DNA of 64,000 bases from Embleya hyalina (GCF_003967355.1 NZ_BIFH01000014.1:434001-498000), one strand, 5' to 3'. Positions 27,835-36,782 are shown, counted from the first letter of the stretch. The notes: a model not told the origin generated them from the letters alone. Numbers and translations: made by a program.

Positions 27835-28329
27835 GTGAGCCGGATGCGAGAAGACGAGTCGGTGGCGAAGCGGGACGAGGCGGCCGTCGCGCGTTACGTC
27901 GAGCGCTTCGCGGGCGAGTTGACGGATGCCGGCATGCAGCGGATGGGCGCGCGCGTGTTCGCCGCGCTCCTGGCGGCCGACTCGGCGAGCATGACCTCGG
28001 CCGAACTCGCCGAGTCGTTGCGGATCAGTCCGGCGGCGGTGTCCTCGGCGATCGGCTATCTCACCCAGGTACGGATGGTCCACCGCGAACGCGAGCCGGG
28101 TTCGCGACGGGACCGATACCGCCTGCACGACGAACTCTGGTACGAGACCTACGGCGAACGGGACAAGCTCCTCGGCCGCTTCGAGGCGATCCTCCGCGAC
28201 GGCGCCCAAAGCCTGGGCCCGGACACCCCCGCAGGCGTCCGAGCCCTCGAATCCGCAGAGTTCTTCGCCTTCCTCCAGGAAGAATTCGTCGGAGTAATGC
28301 AACGCTGGCGAGCCCGAACCCCCAAGTAG
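27835..28329 (+). CDS. GbsR/MarR-family transcriptional regulator
   Basis: A 164-residue winged-helix protein. The helix-turn-helix is MTSAELAESLRISPAAVSSAIGYLTQ at about residues 52-78 (shortened), followed by the wing MVHREREPGSRRDRYRL. The GMQRMGARVFAALL helix before it is typical of the GbsR/MarR-like group often paired with ABC exporters. It starts at GTG 27835 or ATG 27844; GGAGGG stands about 10 bases before the former. It is divergent from the exporter across a 116-base gap containing an operator-like repeat, so local control of the exporter is likely. Confidence 0.85.
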   Translation: MSRMREDESVAKRDEAAVARYVERFAGELTDAGMQRMGARVFAALLAADSASMTSAELAESLRISPAAVSSAIGYLTQVRMVHREREPGSRRDRYRLHDELWYETYGERDKLLGRFEAILRDGAQSLGPDTPAGVRALESAEFFAFLQEEFVGVMQRWRARTPK

Positions 28330-28366
28330 CCCCATCGCACAAACAACAACCCGCTCGCCGAACCCT

Positions 28367-28740
28367 CAGCCCGTCCGGCGTCTGAGGACGCCCAAGTGGG
28401 CACTGGGGAACGGCAACCGGGTGGCCGACCTTTCAGCCCGTCCGGCGTTTGAGGACGCCCGAGTGGGCACTCGGGAACGGCGACCGGGTGGCGGATCCTT
28501 CAGCCTGTCCGGCGTTTGAGGATGCCCAGTGGGCATTTGCGGGCGGCGACCGGGTGGCCGATCTTTCAGCCCGTCCGGCGTTTGAGGACGCCTGAGTGGG
28601 CACTCGGGAACGGCGACCGGGTGGCGGATCCTTCAGCCTGTCCGGCGTTTGAGGACGCCCGGGTGGGCACTCGCGAACGGCAACCCGGTTCGCCGAACGC
28701 AGCCCACCTCAGCCCGCCCGGCGCTTGAGGGCCCTCAGGG
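28367..28740. repeat. Tandem array of 66-67 bp units, family core CCTCAAACGCCGGACGGGCTG-like
   Basis: Five units begin at 28367, 28434, 28501, 28567 and 28634, with a degenerate sixth at 28710. Each opens with CAGCC(C/T)GTCCGGCGT(T/C)TGAGGA. Several units then carry a perfect hairpin, best seen at 28458-28475 (CCCGAGTG-GG-CACTCGGG). The array fills the 405-base gap between the convergent GbsR/MarR and HNH genes and touches the HNH stop codon. The same core, inverted, recurs at 52844-53313 and 62413-62508. No gene is seen inside. Confidence 0.9.
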
Positions 28741-29451
28741 CGTGCCAGGCTCGATCGGCACGTTGGGACACTGCGCAGCCAGCCGCCGAAGCGTGTCGAG
28801 CTCGGTCGCGTCGACCGCCAAGTCGTACTTGGTCTTCACGGTCACCCAGTCCGTGAGGTACGTACAGCGCGCCCCCTCATACGGCGGCAGCCACGTGCTC
28901 GGGTCCTGATCGGCCTTGGAACGGTTGTACTTCGCCGTCACCGCGACCAGCGCCCGTGGCTGATCGAGGTCGTTGGCGTATGCCTCACGCTGCTTCGAGG
29001 TCCAGGCGGAGGCGCCGGAGTCCCACGCCTCGGCCAACGGCACCATGTGGTCGATGTCCAGGCCGGCCCCGCCGTCGACATAGGCGTCCTCGTAGTAGGA
29101 GTACCAACGGCCGCCGGCGAGCGCGCACTTGGCGCCGATCTCCGGCGGGAGTACGGCCTCGTCGATCAGCACCTCGGCGCGGGTCGTGCAACCGTTCTTG
29201 TCCGCGTCGATCCAGTGCCGGAACGCGGCGCGGTCGTAGCCGGAACGATCCTCCTCCGCGACCCGGAGACGGGCGATCGCGTCCTGCAGCGGGACGCGCG
29301 CGGCCGACGCCGTCGCGTTCCCGGTCGGCGCCGCCACGGCCGTGCCCGGCGTGAAGAGCAGTGCGCCGACGCTCGTTGCCGCGACCACGAGGGAAGCCAT
29401 ACGGCGCCCGGTGGTCCTCGTCCTCGTCACCGTCGTGGGAGTCATCGTCAT
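28735..29451 (-). CDS. Secreted HNH-family nuclease (DUF1524-like)
   Basis: A 238-residue protein with an export signal (twin Arg at GRRMASLVVAATSVGALLF, shortened, about residues 16-34; Ala-x-Ala cleavage near AVAAP). The mature domain has a Cys-containing front (NGCTTRAEVLIDEA), the central LDIDHMVPLAEAWDSGA motif with Asp-His catalytic residues, and the ANDLDQPRALVAV...YNRSKADQDPSTW segment of the HNH/DUF1524 family. Secreted relatives are extracellular DNases of streptomycetes. The start ATG 29451 has a second ATG 6 bases on. The last bases run into the 67-bp repeat array. Confidence 0.85.
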   Translation of the reverse strand: MTMTPTTVTRTRTTGRRMASLVVAATSVGALLFTPGTAVAAPTGNATASAARVPLQDAIARLRVAEEDRSGYDRAAFRHWIDADKNGCTTRAEVLIDEAVLPPEIGAKCALAGGRWYSYYEDAYVDGGAGLDIDHMVPLAEAWDSGASAWTSKQREAYANDLDQPRALVAVTAKYNRSKADQDPSTWLPPYEGARCTYLTDWVTVKTKYDLAVDATELDTLRRLAAQCPNVPIEPGTP

Positions 29452-29624
29452 CGTCTCGCCCCGGAGTCGTCGTGATCAGGTTCGGTCCTGTTGTAGCGAC
29501 TGGCGGGACGGGATCTACGACGACGCGGACCGGGCCACTCGAAAGAGTGGAACCGGCATGGGCGAATCGGCTGTTCGGTAGTGTCGCGCCGTCTCGTCGT
29601 CCGATGCGAACAAGGGATGAGCCG

Positions 29625-30248
29625 ATGAACGACGGTGCCGGATTCGCGGACATATCGCCGACCACCCTCGCCGACCTGCTCGGGCGCGCGCAGGTGATGG
29701 ACATCGGGATCCGGCCGCTGTGGGATTCGATGCCGCGCGTCGCAGGCCCCGCGTTCACCGTGCGGTGTCCGCCGGGGGACAACCTGATGCTGCACGCGGC
29801 CATCCATCGCGCCGGGCCCGGTTCGATCGTCGTGGTCGAATCCGGCGACGTGGACTACGCGTTGGCCGGCGGGAACGTGTGTGCCGTCGCGCGGCGGCGG
29901 GGGATCGCGGCGTTCGTGGCCGACGGGGTGATCCGGGATCTGGCGGAGGTGCGGGAGATGGGCTTCCCGGTATTCGCCCGTGGCGTGATCCCGATCCCGG
30001 GCACGAAGGCGGCCGTCACACCGCTCGATACCCGGGTGCGCTGCGGCGGCGTCGACGTGGACCCCGGCGACATCGTGGTCGCCGACGAGGAGGGCATCGT
30101 GGTCGTCCCGGGCGCGCGACGGAAGCGGGTACTCCTCGACGCCCGACGCCGATCGGCCGCGGAAGCCGCCGAGACCCTCACCGACTGGGAGACGGCCCAC
30201 CGCGCCCGCATCGACGCCCTGCTCACGGCGAACCAGCCGACCGACTGA
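29625..30248 (+). CDS. RraA-family protein
   Basis: A 207-residue protein of the RraA/HMG-aldolase fold: SPTTLADLLGRAQVMD at the N-terminus, GPAFTVRCPPGDNLMLHAA, the GNVCAVARRRGIAAFVADGVIRD core with Gly-x-x-x-Ala-x-x-x-Gly metal-site context (Asp in VADGVIRD), and GGVDVDPGDIVVADEEGIVVVP. Members are metal-dependent aldolases/decarboxylases such as 4-hydroxy-4-methyl-2-oxoglutarate aldolase; E. coli RraA inhibits RNase E. The R-D pair expected for aldolase activity is present (VIRD). ATG 29625 is chosen for AAGGGA 7 bases upstream over ATG 29604. Confidence 0.85.
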   Translation: MNDGAGFADISPTTLADLLGRAQVMDIGIRPLWDSMPRVAGPAFTVRCPPGDNLMLHAAIHRAGPGSIVVVESGDVDYALAGGNVCAVARRRGIAAFVADGVIRDLAEVREMGFPVFARGVIPIPGTKAAVTPLDTRVRCGGVDVDPGDIVVADEEGIVVVPGARRKRVLLDARRRSAAEAAETLTDWETAHRARIDALLTANQPTD

Positions 30249-30439
30249 CCACGTGGCGGCAGGCCGCCTTCATGTCGTGGCGGAGCCGGGACGAGCGAAC
30301 CGATCCCGTCGGAAAACACGCGGTCGACGCCCGGGGCGGGCCGGCCCCGTTCGACCCGGAGCGGATCCCCGACGCTCGGCGCTGCGTCGGGATCCACGGA
30401 ACGGCGCCGCGTCGAGTCCGCGGGCGACGACCGTCTCGC

Positions 30440-30880
30440 TCACCTCGGAGGGTGACCGGCAGGCTGTACGACACGGGGGACGGGCGGCCGGTGTTCGATC
30501 ACCCGGGGTGGTCCGCCGACCACCACTCCTGGGACGGACGCCGGCTCCACGGGTCCGAGTCACCGGGCCCCGGCCCCTCCGCGCCGACCGCCGCGCCGCA
30601 CGCACTCTCGGGTCACTACCGGAGCTACACCCCCTGGCATCCGGTGTCGGCATCGTGCACCGGGCGAAACGCCCGCACACGATCGCCGCGACCGGAGTGG
30701 AAGCGCCCTGCGACGAACCGGAGTTCGTCCCGCTCGACGATGAGACGTTCCGCATCGGAGCCGACCCCCGGTTGCCCAAGCGCCCGACGGCCGGACCCGC
30801 CCTGGACGGCGCGGTGCTCCGAATCGACTTGGACGGGTGCCGCTACCCGCTCTCCTTCCGGGATCCGCCGGAGCCGTGGG
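30440..30880 (+). pseudogene. Frameshifted remnant of a serine beta-lactamase-like hydrolase, C-terminal part
   Basis: In one frame a stretch reads ALSGHYRSYTPWHPV (about 30600-30645). In the next frame it continues VGIVHRAKRPHTIAATGVE...EPEFVPLDDETFRIGADPRLPKR...GAVLRIDLDGCRYPLSF up to about 30870. Together they resemble the C-terminal lipocalin-like part of streptomycete serine hydrolases (GxYRSYxPW, then FR.G.DP..P). A frameshift near 30644 breaks them. Upstream 30249-30440 contains nothing protein-like in any frame, so the catalytic half is missing. Its 3' end runs into the PucR gene. Homology is judged by eye only. Confidence 0.5.
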
Positions 30881-32480
30881 AAGTGCTCGTCCGCAGCTCG
30901 TTCACCCGGAGTTGGAGGTGCGCGAGCAGCATGGCGTCGGCGTCGGCGAAATCCAGCCCGGAGACCTCGCGGATACGGCGCAGCCGATATCGCATGGTGT
31001 TGGGGTGGATGTGCAGGGCCTCCGCCGCGGTGTCGGTGGCTCCCGCCGCGGCGAGATAGGCGGCCAGGGTCGCCGCCAACGGACCGTCCCGGCCCTCCTC
31101 CCGGCGCAGCCGGCGCAGCGCGCCGCCGGCCTCCGGCAGGCCGAGCGCCTCGGTCGCGTCGGCGAGGTGCAGCAACAGCACCGCCAGCGCCATGTCCTCC
31201 ACGGTGCGCACGGCCGGTCCGCGGACGGTCGGATGCCGCAGCGCCCGCAACGCGGCGTCCGCCTGCGCCCGTACGTCGGCGATCCGGCCCACCGATTCGG
31301 CCGGGCCGCCGACGGCGACCACGTAGTCACCGGCCAGTGGGGTCCGCGCGAGGAAGTCGCGGGCCAGGGCGACGGCCGACTCCAGGGCCGTGGCGTGTTC
31401 CGCGGGCCAGGCGGCCAGTACGTACACGACTCCGGTACCCGTCACCAGGGCTGAACGGGGGTGCACCGCCGCCAGAAAGTACTCCAGCGTGTCCGCGAAC
31501 CGGCGCAGCTCGGCGGCGTCCAGCGCGTCGGAGCCCGTGCTCCCGGCCGGCCGCGGGGCCGCGGCCAGGACACAGATCGGGCCGGAGCCCAGCTGGAGCC
31601 GGCTCGCCTCCACCGGGTCGGCCGCCCCGCCGAGTACGGCGGCGGCCAGCTCGCCGCGCTGGCGGCGGGCGTAGCTGGTCTCCGTGCGCAGACCCACCAG
31701 TTGCAGTGCGACCAAGGGCGCGAATTCGCGCAACCGGGCCGTGGCCTCCTCGTCGAGCGGTCCGGTGACGGCGGCCCAGATGTAGCCGAGGACGTCCGAG
31801 CCGGCCCGGACCGCGATGGCCACCCGTGCCAGTCGATCGGCCCCGGTCGCCTCCATGTACACCGGTTCGGTGCCGGCGTGGAGCCGCTCGAACTCCTGAC
31901 GCTCGCGCTGTTCCGCGAGCGTGCGCTGATGCACGGCCCGCCCCAGGATGGTCTCGATCCGCTCGGAGTCGGTCCGGTCCTGCCCGCGCGACCAGGCGAC
32001 CAGCGCGGAGAAGCGGTCCTCGATGGTGACCGGGGCGCCGACGGCCTCGTAGACGGCGTTCGCCAAGGCGAACAGCTCCGCGCCGCTGTCGGCCGAGCGC
32101 ACGCGTGTCCTCGCATCCGCGAGCAGTTGCTCGCGGACCGTCATCGCCACGTGCATCCAGGACGCGTCCCGGTTGACCTCGATGATCGCCGGCATGTCGT
32201 CGGCCGACGGCGGCACCGGAGCCTTCACCGCCAGCACCTCCGCGCCGGCCTGCCGCATCGCCGCGGTCAACTCGCGCAACTCGGCCTCCGTGGTCACGCC
32301 CACCCCCAACACCACGGACCCGGGTCCGAGCCGTGTCGGCGCCCCCGGGGCGTGAATGGCGACGTCGGTGAGCGGCCCGCCGCTGCCGGTCCCCTCCCGA
32401 ACCAGGCGTAGCAGCGCGGGGCCGATGTCGTCCACGAGCCGACGGACAGGCGGAATCCCCCGAGCGTCGGACTCCCGCAT
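30843..32480 (-). CDS. PucR-family transcriptional regulator
   Basis: A 545-residue regulator. An N-terminal purine-catabolism-like/GAF-type region (LTDVAIHAPGAPTRLGPGSVVLGVG, shortened) is followed by a middle GGDEF-like CdaR domain and a C-terminal PucR HTH_30 motif: AAGATDTAAEALHIHPNTMRYRLRRI (shortened; about residues 490-520), the strongest evidence. PucR/CdaR proteins control catabolic genes for purines, amino acids or diacids. ATG 32480 has CCGGGAG upstream. It is divergent from a PLP decarboxylase gene across 138 bases containing the TTGAC-GAT-GTCAA palindrome, so that gene is its likely target. Confidence 0.88.
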   Translation of the reverse strand: MRESDARGIPPVRRLVDDIGPALLRLVREGTGSGGPLTDVAIHAPGAPTRLGPGSVVLGVGVTTEAELRELTAAMRQAGAEVLAVKAPVPPSADDMPAIIEVNRDASWMHVAMTVREQLLADARTRVRSADSGAELFALANAVYEAVGAPVTIEDRFSALVAWSRGQDRTDSERIETILGRAVHQRTLAEQRERQEFERLHAGTEPVYMEATGADRLARVAIAVRAGSDVLGYIWAAVTGPLDEEATARLREFAPLVALQLVGLRTETSYARRQRGELAAAVLGGAADPVEASRLQLGSGPICVLAAAPRPAGSTGSDALDAAELRRFADTLEYFLAAVHPRSALVTGTGVVYVLAAWPAEHATALESAVALARDFLARTPLAGDYVVAVGGPAESVGRIADVRAQADAALRALRHPTVRGPAVRTVEDMALAVLLLHLADATEALGLPEAGGALRRLRREEGRDGPLAATLAAYLAAAGATDTAAEALHIHPNTMRYRLRRIREVSGLDFADADAMLLAHLQLRVNELRTSTSHGSGGSRKESG

Positions 32481-32534
32481 GGTGCACTCCCGGCTCGACG
32501 GACTGTGGTGGGCGTCAAGTTTGGGAGACCCATA

Positions 32535-32547
32535 TTGACGATGTCAA
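32535..32547. promoter_or_regulatory. Palindrome between PucR gene and decarboxylase gene
   Basis: TTGAC-GAT-GTCAA, a perfect 5-base inverted repeat with 3-base spacer, lies in the centre of the 138-base divergent region. It is a candidate PucR-family operator; TTGAC may also serve as a -35 on either strand. Confidence 0.45.
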
Positions 32548-32618
32548 CGATGATCCACGGTGTTCGGAGCGCGAGCATGACGGGAGAGCAGGACGGATCA
32601 CCGGCACGAGGAGCACGG

Positions 32619-33923
32619 ATGGCAGCGACGCAGACGCAGGCGGGCCGGGAACTGTTGGGGCTGTTCCCGCCGGGGACCACCCGGGACGGGAGCGGCGGAC
32701 TGGTGATCGGCGGCGTATCGGCGGCCGAACTCGCCGAGTGCCACGGCACCCCCGCGCTGATCCTCGACGAGGCGTCGATCCGCGCCCGCGCCCGCCGATA
32801 CGCCGACGGCCTGGCCGCCCGGTGGCCGAACTCCCGCGTCGTCTTCGCCTCCAAGGCATTCCCCTGCACCGCCGTCATACGGCTGCTCGCGGAGGAGGGC
32901 ATCGGCATCGACGTGGCGGGCGGCGGCGAGCTGACCATCGCCCTCGCCGCGGGCGCGGACCCGGCCGGCCTGGTCGTACACGGCAACGCCAAGACCGAGG
33001 AGGAACTGCGCCTCGCCGTCGAGGCCGGTGCCGGGACGGTCGTCGTCGACAACTTCGACGACATCGACCGGCTGGAGAAGATCCTCGCCGGCACCGCGGC
33101 GGAACAGGGAGTACTGGTCCGGCTCACCCCCGGCATCCGCCCCGACACCCACGAGGCCGTGTCCACCGGACAGAACGGCTCCAAGTTCGGTCTGCCCCTG
33201 CCACAGGCCCGGGCGGCGATCGCGCGACTGCGCGGCAGCGACCGGCTGCGGCTGGACGGTGTCCACGTGCACGTCGGGTCGCAGATCCTGGACCTCGCAC
33301 CCTTCGCGCAGGCCGTCGAAGCGGTCGCCGAACTCGGCGAGTTCGCCGTCTACGACCTGGGCGGCGGTCTCGGCTCCCGCTACACCTACGCCGACCGACC
33401 GCCCACGGTGGAGGCGTACCTCGACGCCGTCACCGACGTCGCCCGACGGCTGCTGCCCGCCGACGCCCGTATCGTCGTCGAGCCGGGCCGCTCGATGGTC
33501 GCCGAGTCCGGCGTCTCGCTGTATCGGGTCGTCTCCGTCAAGCGCGGCGACGGCCACACCTTCGTCGCCGTCGACGGCGGCATGGGCGACAACCTCGAAG
33601 TCTCCCTCTACCAGCAGCGCTTCGAGGCCGCCGTCGCCGACCGCCCGACGGGCGGGGGCGAGCTGTGCCGCCTGGTGGGCCGGCACTGCGAGTCCGGCGA
33701 CACCCTCAGCGCGGGCGTCCCGCTGGCGGATCCGCGTGTGGGGGACCTGATCGCCGTGCCGGTCACCGGCGCCTACACCTACGCGCTGAGCAACAACTAC
33801 AACGGCGCGCGCCGCCCGCCGGTGGTCTTCGTCCGCGACGGCGCGCACCGCGCCGTGGTGCGCCGCGAAACCTACGCCGACCTGATGCGCCGGGATCTGC
33901 CCTCGCGCGCTCCGCACCCGTGA
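32619..33923 (+). CDS. PLP-dependent decarboxylase, diaminopimelate decarboxylase-like (fold type III)
   Basis: A 434-residue alanine-racemase-fold decarboxylase. The PLP lysine lies in VVFASKAFPC (Lys about 81) and the glycine loop is DLGGGLGSRYTY. The substrate-loop helix is VHVHVGSQILDLAPF. EPGRSMVAESGVSLYRVV and the catalytic-Cys motif GRHCESGDTL (HxCESxD) complete the LysA signature set. The length is normal for LysA (about 420-460). ATG 32619 follows GAGGAG; ATG 32577 is a longer choice. A second LysA copy under a PucR regulator suggests a catabolic or secondary-metabolite role rather than lysine synthesis. That is inference; the true substrate could be another D- or L-amino acid. Confidence 0.88.
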   Translation: MAATQTQAGRELLGLFPPGTTRDGSGGLVIGGVSAAELAECHGTPALILDEASIRARARRYADGLAARWPNSRVVFASKAFPCTAVIRLLAEEGIGIDVAGGGELTIALAAGADPAGLVVHGNAKTEEELRLAVEAGAGTVVVDNFDDIDRLEKILAGTAAEQGVLVRLTPGIRPDTHEAVSTGQNGSKFGLPLPQARAAIARLRGSDRLRLDGVHVHVGSQILDLAPFAQAVEAVAELGEFAVYDLGGGLGSRYTYADRPPTVEAYLDAVTDVARRLLPADARIVVEPGRSMVAESGVSLYRVVSVKRGDGHTFVAVDGGMGDNLEVSLYQQRFEAAVADRPTGGGELCRLVGRHCESGDTLSAGVPLADPRVGDLIAVPVTGAYTYALSNNYNGARRPPVVFVRDGAHRAVVRRETYADLMRRDLPSRAPHP

Positions 33924-33958
33924 CGGTCGAACGCGCGGGTCGGGCATCGTGTGTGCCC

Positions 33959-34531
33959 ATGGAAGAAGTCGAGAGCCCCCTTGGGCCCGAACCCCGGTCG
34001 AGGGCCGCCTACATGGTGTTGTCGGAGGTGGCGTGGAGCTACCGGGTGGACGGGGTCGAGCCGGCTGATCTACCGATGATCGCCGCCGAGGCAGTGGCGG
34101 TCGGGCTGGAGTCGCCGGCGTTGTGCGAGTTGGCGGGGCTGGGCCGGGGTGACGATGTTCGTGATCTGCGGGATCTGTTCGAGTAGGCGCTCGCGGAGGT
34201 GGGGATCGAACTGCCGACTCCCGGTCCGGCCTGGCGTTACGCGCTGCGGCGTCTGGCGGCCGGGATCGTCGACGAAGGTGTCTCCCTCGCCGAGGTGGCT
34301 CGGGGCGGTTGGTGGGATGTGGCGGCGGAGACCGAGGAGGAGCGGGTGTTCGTCTCGTTGATGCCGCAGTGTGCGTGTTGCGTGGAGTACACCCTGGGCT
34401 TCGACGAAGCGCGTTGGGCGAGCGAGGTGCGGGCGGCGGCGATCGTGCTGAACTCGTCGCCTGTTCGGGTCGGCCCGCTGCCCGGGTGTGATCAGGGCCG
34501 GGCTTCGCGGAGGTCTTCCCAGGACGGGTGA
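33959..34531 (+). pseudogene. Conserved streptomycete hypothetical protein broken by an in-frame TAG
   Basis: The frame from ATG 33959 (MEEVESPLG) to DLFE ends at TAG 34184-34186, and the same frame resumes at once as ALAEVGIELPTP and runs to 34531. Both halves are protein-like. The second half contains VFVSLMPQCACCVEYTLGFD, with a Cys-x-Cys-Cys cluster. A single base change in one codon explains the split. If the TAG is genuine, the product is a 75-residue stub. The intact family is recalled as a hypothetical protein of Streptomyces without known function. The true 3' end before 34531 is uncertain. Confidence 0.7.
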
Positions 34532-35184
34532 TGGTGCATGGTGTCCCGGCCGCACGGGCAATGGAGGGCGGCTCGTCGGTCGAGGACGAAGACGATGCCG
34601 ATCCAGTAGTGGCTGGAGGGCGCGCAGGCACCACCGGTAGGGGAGGGCTTCGTCGCCCGGGACCAGGCCGGCCAGGTAGGTGCCGAGGTTGGCGCCGAGC
34701 GGTACGAGGTTTATCGGTTGCGGAAGCAGGGTGTGCCGGACGCCCCGGTCGGTGAGGGTGAGGCCGGAGTCGTCGTCGGTGACCACGCCGATCGTCATGG
34801 GGCGGTCGAGTGCGGAAGGGTGTTCGTGCGGGCGCCGGAAGGTCGCGGACGTGCCGTTGGCCGCGACCACCTCCAGGTCCCCGTCGCGGTGGGCGCCGAC
34901 GGGTGAGACGTGCATGATCGCGTCGATCCGGCCCAGGTACTCCGGGACTTCCTCGAACCAGCCGACCAGGTTGCGCTCGTCGTCGAACGCGCGGGGACGG
35001 GCGTGCCGGGCGCGCTCCAGGCCAGGGTCGTGTGGCCGCCCGGGACGCTCGGGAGGAGGTGGACGTCGGCCAGGGAGAGGCATTTCAGGAAGGAACGAGC
35101 GGTCTCGAAGGTCTGAAGCAGCCCGACCACTCTTTCGGGTGACATCAAGTGGGCACCGGTGGCGCAGGGTTGATTCTCGGACAC
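34492..35184 (-). pseudogene. Decayed gene of unknown function with two frameshifts
   Basis: Read from GTG 35184 (CGGAG ribosome site, VSENQPCATGAHL), frame one continues MSPERVVGLLQTFETARSFL to about 35030. The sequence then jumps to a second frame (AFDDERNLVGWFEEVPEYLG...VAANGTSATFRRPHEH...LPQPINLVPLGANLGTYLAGLVP) until about 34610. It jumps again to a third frame that reads YWIGIVFVLDRRAALHCPC and ends SWEDLREARP at TGA 34492. All three pieces are protein-like, and no single frame spans the gene. Function is not recognised. It converges on the TAG-broken gene and overlaps its tail. Confidence 0.65.
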
Positions 35185-35221
35185 GACAACTCCGTTTCGC
35201 TGGAATCGAATCGATCGGTGA

Positions 35222-35683
35222 CTAGCGGCCGGCTCGGTCCGGCGGACCCGGTTGGACGAACTGCGTTTCATCTAGGACGAGTTCGCCCGAGATCACAGCT
35301 CGAACCCACTTGCCGCCACCACGTACGGGCCCCGACCCGAGCCCACATCCCATGGCCCAGACCAAAAACAACCCGCGCCCGCAGCAGTCCCGGTCGTCGG
35401 CGGGAGGCTCCACCCCGAGCGCGAACGGCGCACCGCCGTCAACCACTTCGACGACGACACCCTGATCGCCCACCACGCACGAGATGGACCGAGCCCCACC
35501 GGCATGCCGCACGGCATTCCCCACCAACTCGGACGCCACGAGCCGCAACACGTCAACGACGTTGCCCTGGCCGCATCCGGTACTCCACGCCGCCACGAAC
35601 TCCCTTGCCGCAGAGGCAGCTTCCGGGCCAGGGGGCAGATCGATCCGGTGCACTCCCGTGCACAGGTTTGCGGATTGGGTCAT
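35222..35683 (-). CDS. Anti-sigma-factor-like HATPase (RsbW/SpoIIAB type)
   Basis: A 153-residue single-domain GHKL ATP-binding protein. The N box is ASELVGNAVRHAGG (about residues 52-65), the G1 region EVVDGGAPF, and the G2 lid GRGLFLVWAMG. There is no histidine phospho-acceptor. This is the RsbW-like regulatory kinase class that streptomycetes hold in many copies near XRE-DUF397 pairs. ATG 35683 is chosen with GGGGAG about 10 bases upstream. It is divergent from the XRE gene. Its likely role is controlling a sigma factor or acting with the neighbouring pair. Confidence 0.85.
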   Translation of the reverse strand: MTQSANLCTGVHRIDLPPGPEAASAAREFVAAWSTGCGQGNVVDVLRLVASELVGNAVRHAGGARSISCVVGDQGVVVEVVDGGAPFALGVEPPADDRDCCGRGLFLVWAMGCGLGSGPVRGGGKWVRAVISGELVLDETQFVQPGPPDRAGR

Positions 35684-35924
35684 AGCGCGCCGACTCCCCA
35701 CTGTCAGTGGTGCCCAGGGCATCGCGATCTTGCTGCGCTTGGTGATGCTTCAAGCACAGGCGGTGACTTGAAAGAGACTGCACGCGCTCCGTCGCATGAG
35801 TCAAGCCACATGCTTGAATTATTCAGAAGTCATGCGAACGGGTGTCGACGCCGCTAGGCTCGCGCCGTCAGCGATGCTGCGCGGTTGCACAATGGGGTGG
35901 AAATCCTCGGATGGAAGGCGCTCG

Positions 35925-36782
35925 ATGGCAGGCACGGGACCGGGCAATCTGAAGGCTCGACGAGAACTCGGGGCGCGACTTCGCAAGATCCGCGTGCGAA
36001 TGGGACGCTCATCGGAGAGCGTGGGCAAGGCCATTGGCATCAGCCAGTCCACGCTCACGCGAACCGAAACCGGCGATCGGACCTGCACAGAACGAGAGTT
36101 CTATGCTCTGGTCGACTTCTTCGGGCTGGCCGGCGATGAACGCGAGGCGCTTGAGCTGACGGCAATGTCCGTCTGGAACGCGGATCCACCGTGGTGGTCA
36201 CGCTTTGGCGACGTCATCTCAGCCAACTACGCCACGGTTCTCGAGTACGAGGACTGGGCCACCTTGCGCCAAGACTACCAACTTGCCGTCATGCCCCCGC
36301 TTTTGCAGACCGAGGCGTACGCGCGAGAGGTCACCGCCGTTGGGTTCAACGATCTGAACCCCGACCAGGTAGACGACTTGGTCGAGGTGCGTACGTGCCG
36401 TCAGCGCCGTGTCTATGAAGACCCATGCTTGGCTATAGAAGCCGTAATCACCCAAGCCGTGCTTGAGTTCGAAGTCGGCGGTAGCACCGAGCACGACGCG
36501 CAACTTCGACACCTGTTGGAGATGACTGCGTTGCCCCACGTGGAGGTGCGGGTGATTCCTTTCGCGGCAGGAGCTGGAGGGACCCAGTCGAACCCCTTCC
36601 AGATTCTCTCCTACGGTGAAGGTGAGCCCTCCGTGGCATTCGGACAGGGCGTCGGCGGGAGCACGTTCATGGACGATCCTCGTGACGTGCGACGGATCAC
36701 TCGGCTCTTCAAGAACCTGGCCAGACACGCGCTGAGCCCGGAGGATAGCCGTGAACTGATTGCCACGATCAGAAAGAACTGA
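35925..36782 (+). CDS. XRE-family regulator with DUF5753 (WhiJ-like)
   Basis: A 285-residue protein with an N-terminal Cro/CI helix-turn-helix (LGARLRKIRVRMGRSSESVGKAIGISQSTLTRTETG, shortened; about residues 14-48) and a C-terminal DUF5753 domain (PPLLQTEAYAREV, VRTCRQRRVYEDP, EVRVIPFAAGA). This is the WhiJ-like class of Streptomyces, which acts together with a DUF397 partner in control of development and antibiotic production. ATG 35925 is chosen for GGAAGG 6 bases upstream. The gene is visibly richer in A/T than its neighbours, including codons such as CTA, ATA and TTA-type leader sequence. The next gene begins 1 base after its stop. Confidence 0.9.
   Translation: MAGTGPGNLKARRELGARLRKIRVRMGRSSESVGKAIGISQSTLTRTETGDRTCTEREFYALVDFFGLAGDEREALELTAMSVWNADPPWWSRFGDVISANYATVLEYEDWATLRQDYQLAVMPPLLQTEAYAREVTAVGFNDLNPDQVDDLVEVRTCRQRRVYEDPCLAIEAVITQAVLEFEVGGSTEHDAQLRHLLEMTALPHVEVRVIPFAAGAGGTQSNPFQILSYGEGEPSVAFGQGVGGSTFMDDPRDVRRITRLFKNLARHALSPEDSRELIATIRKN

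Noticed and set aside
28367-28740. CRISPR-like array at 28.4 kb
   Set aside because: The whole 67-base unit is repeated, not a short repeat with unique spacers, and no cas gene is near.
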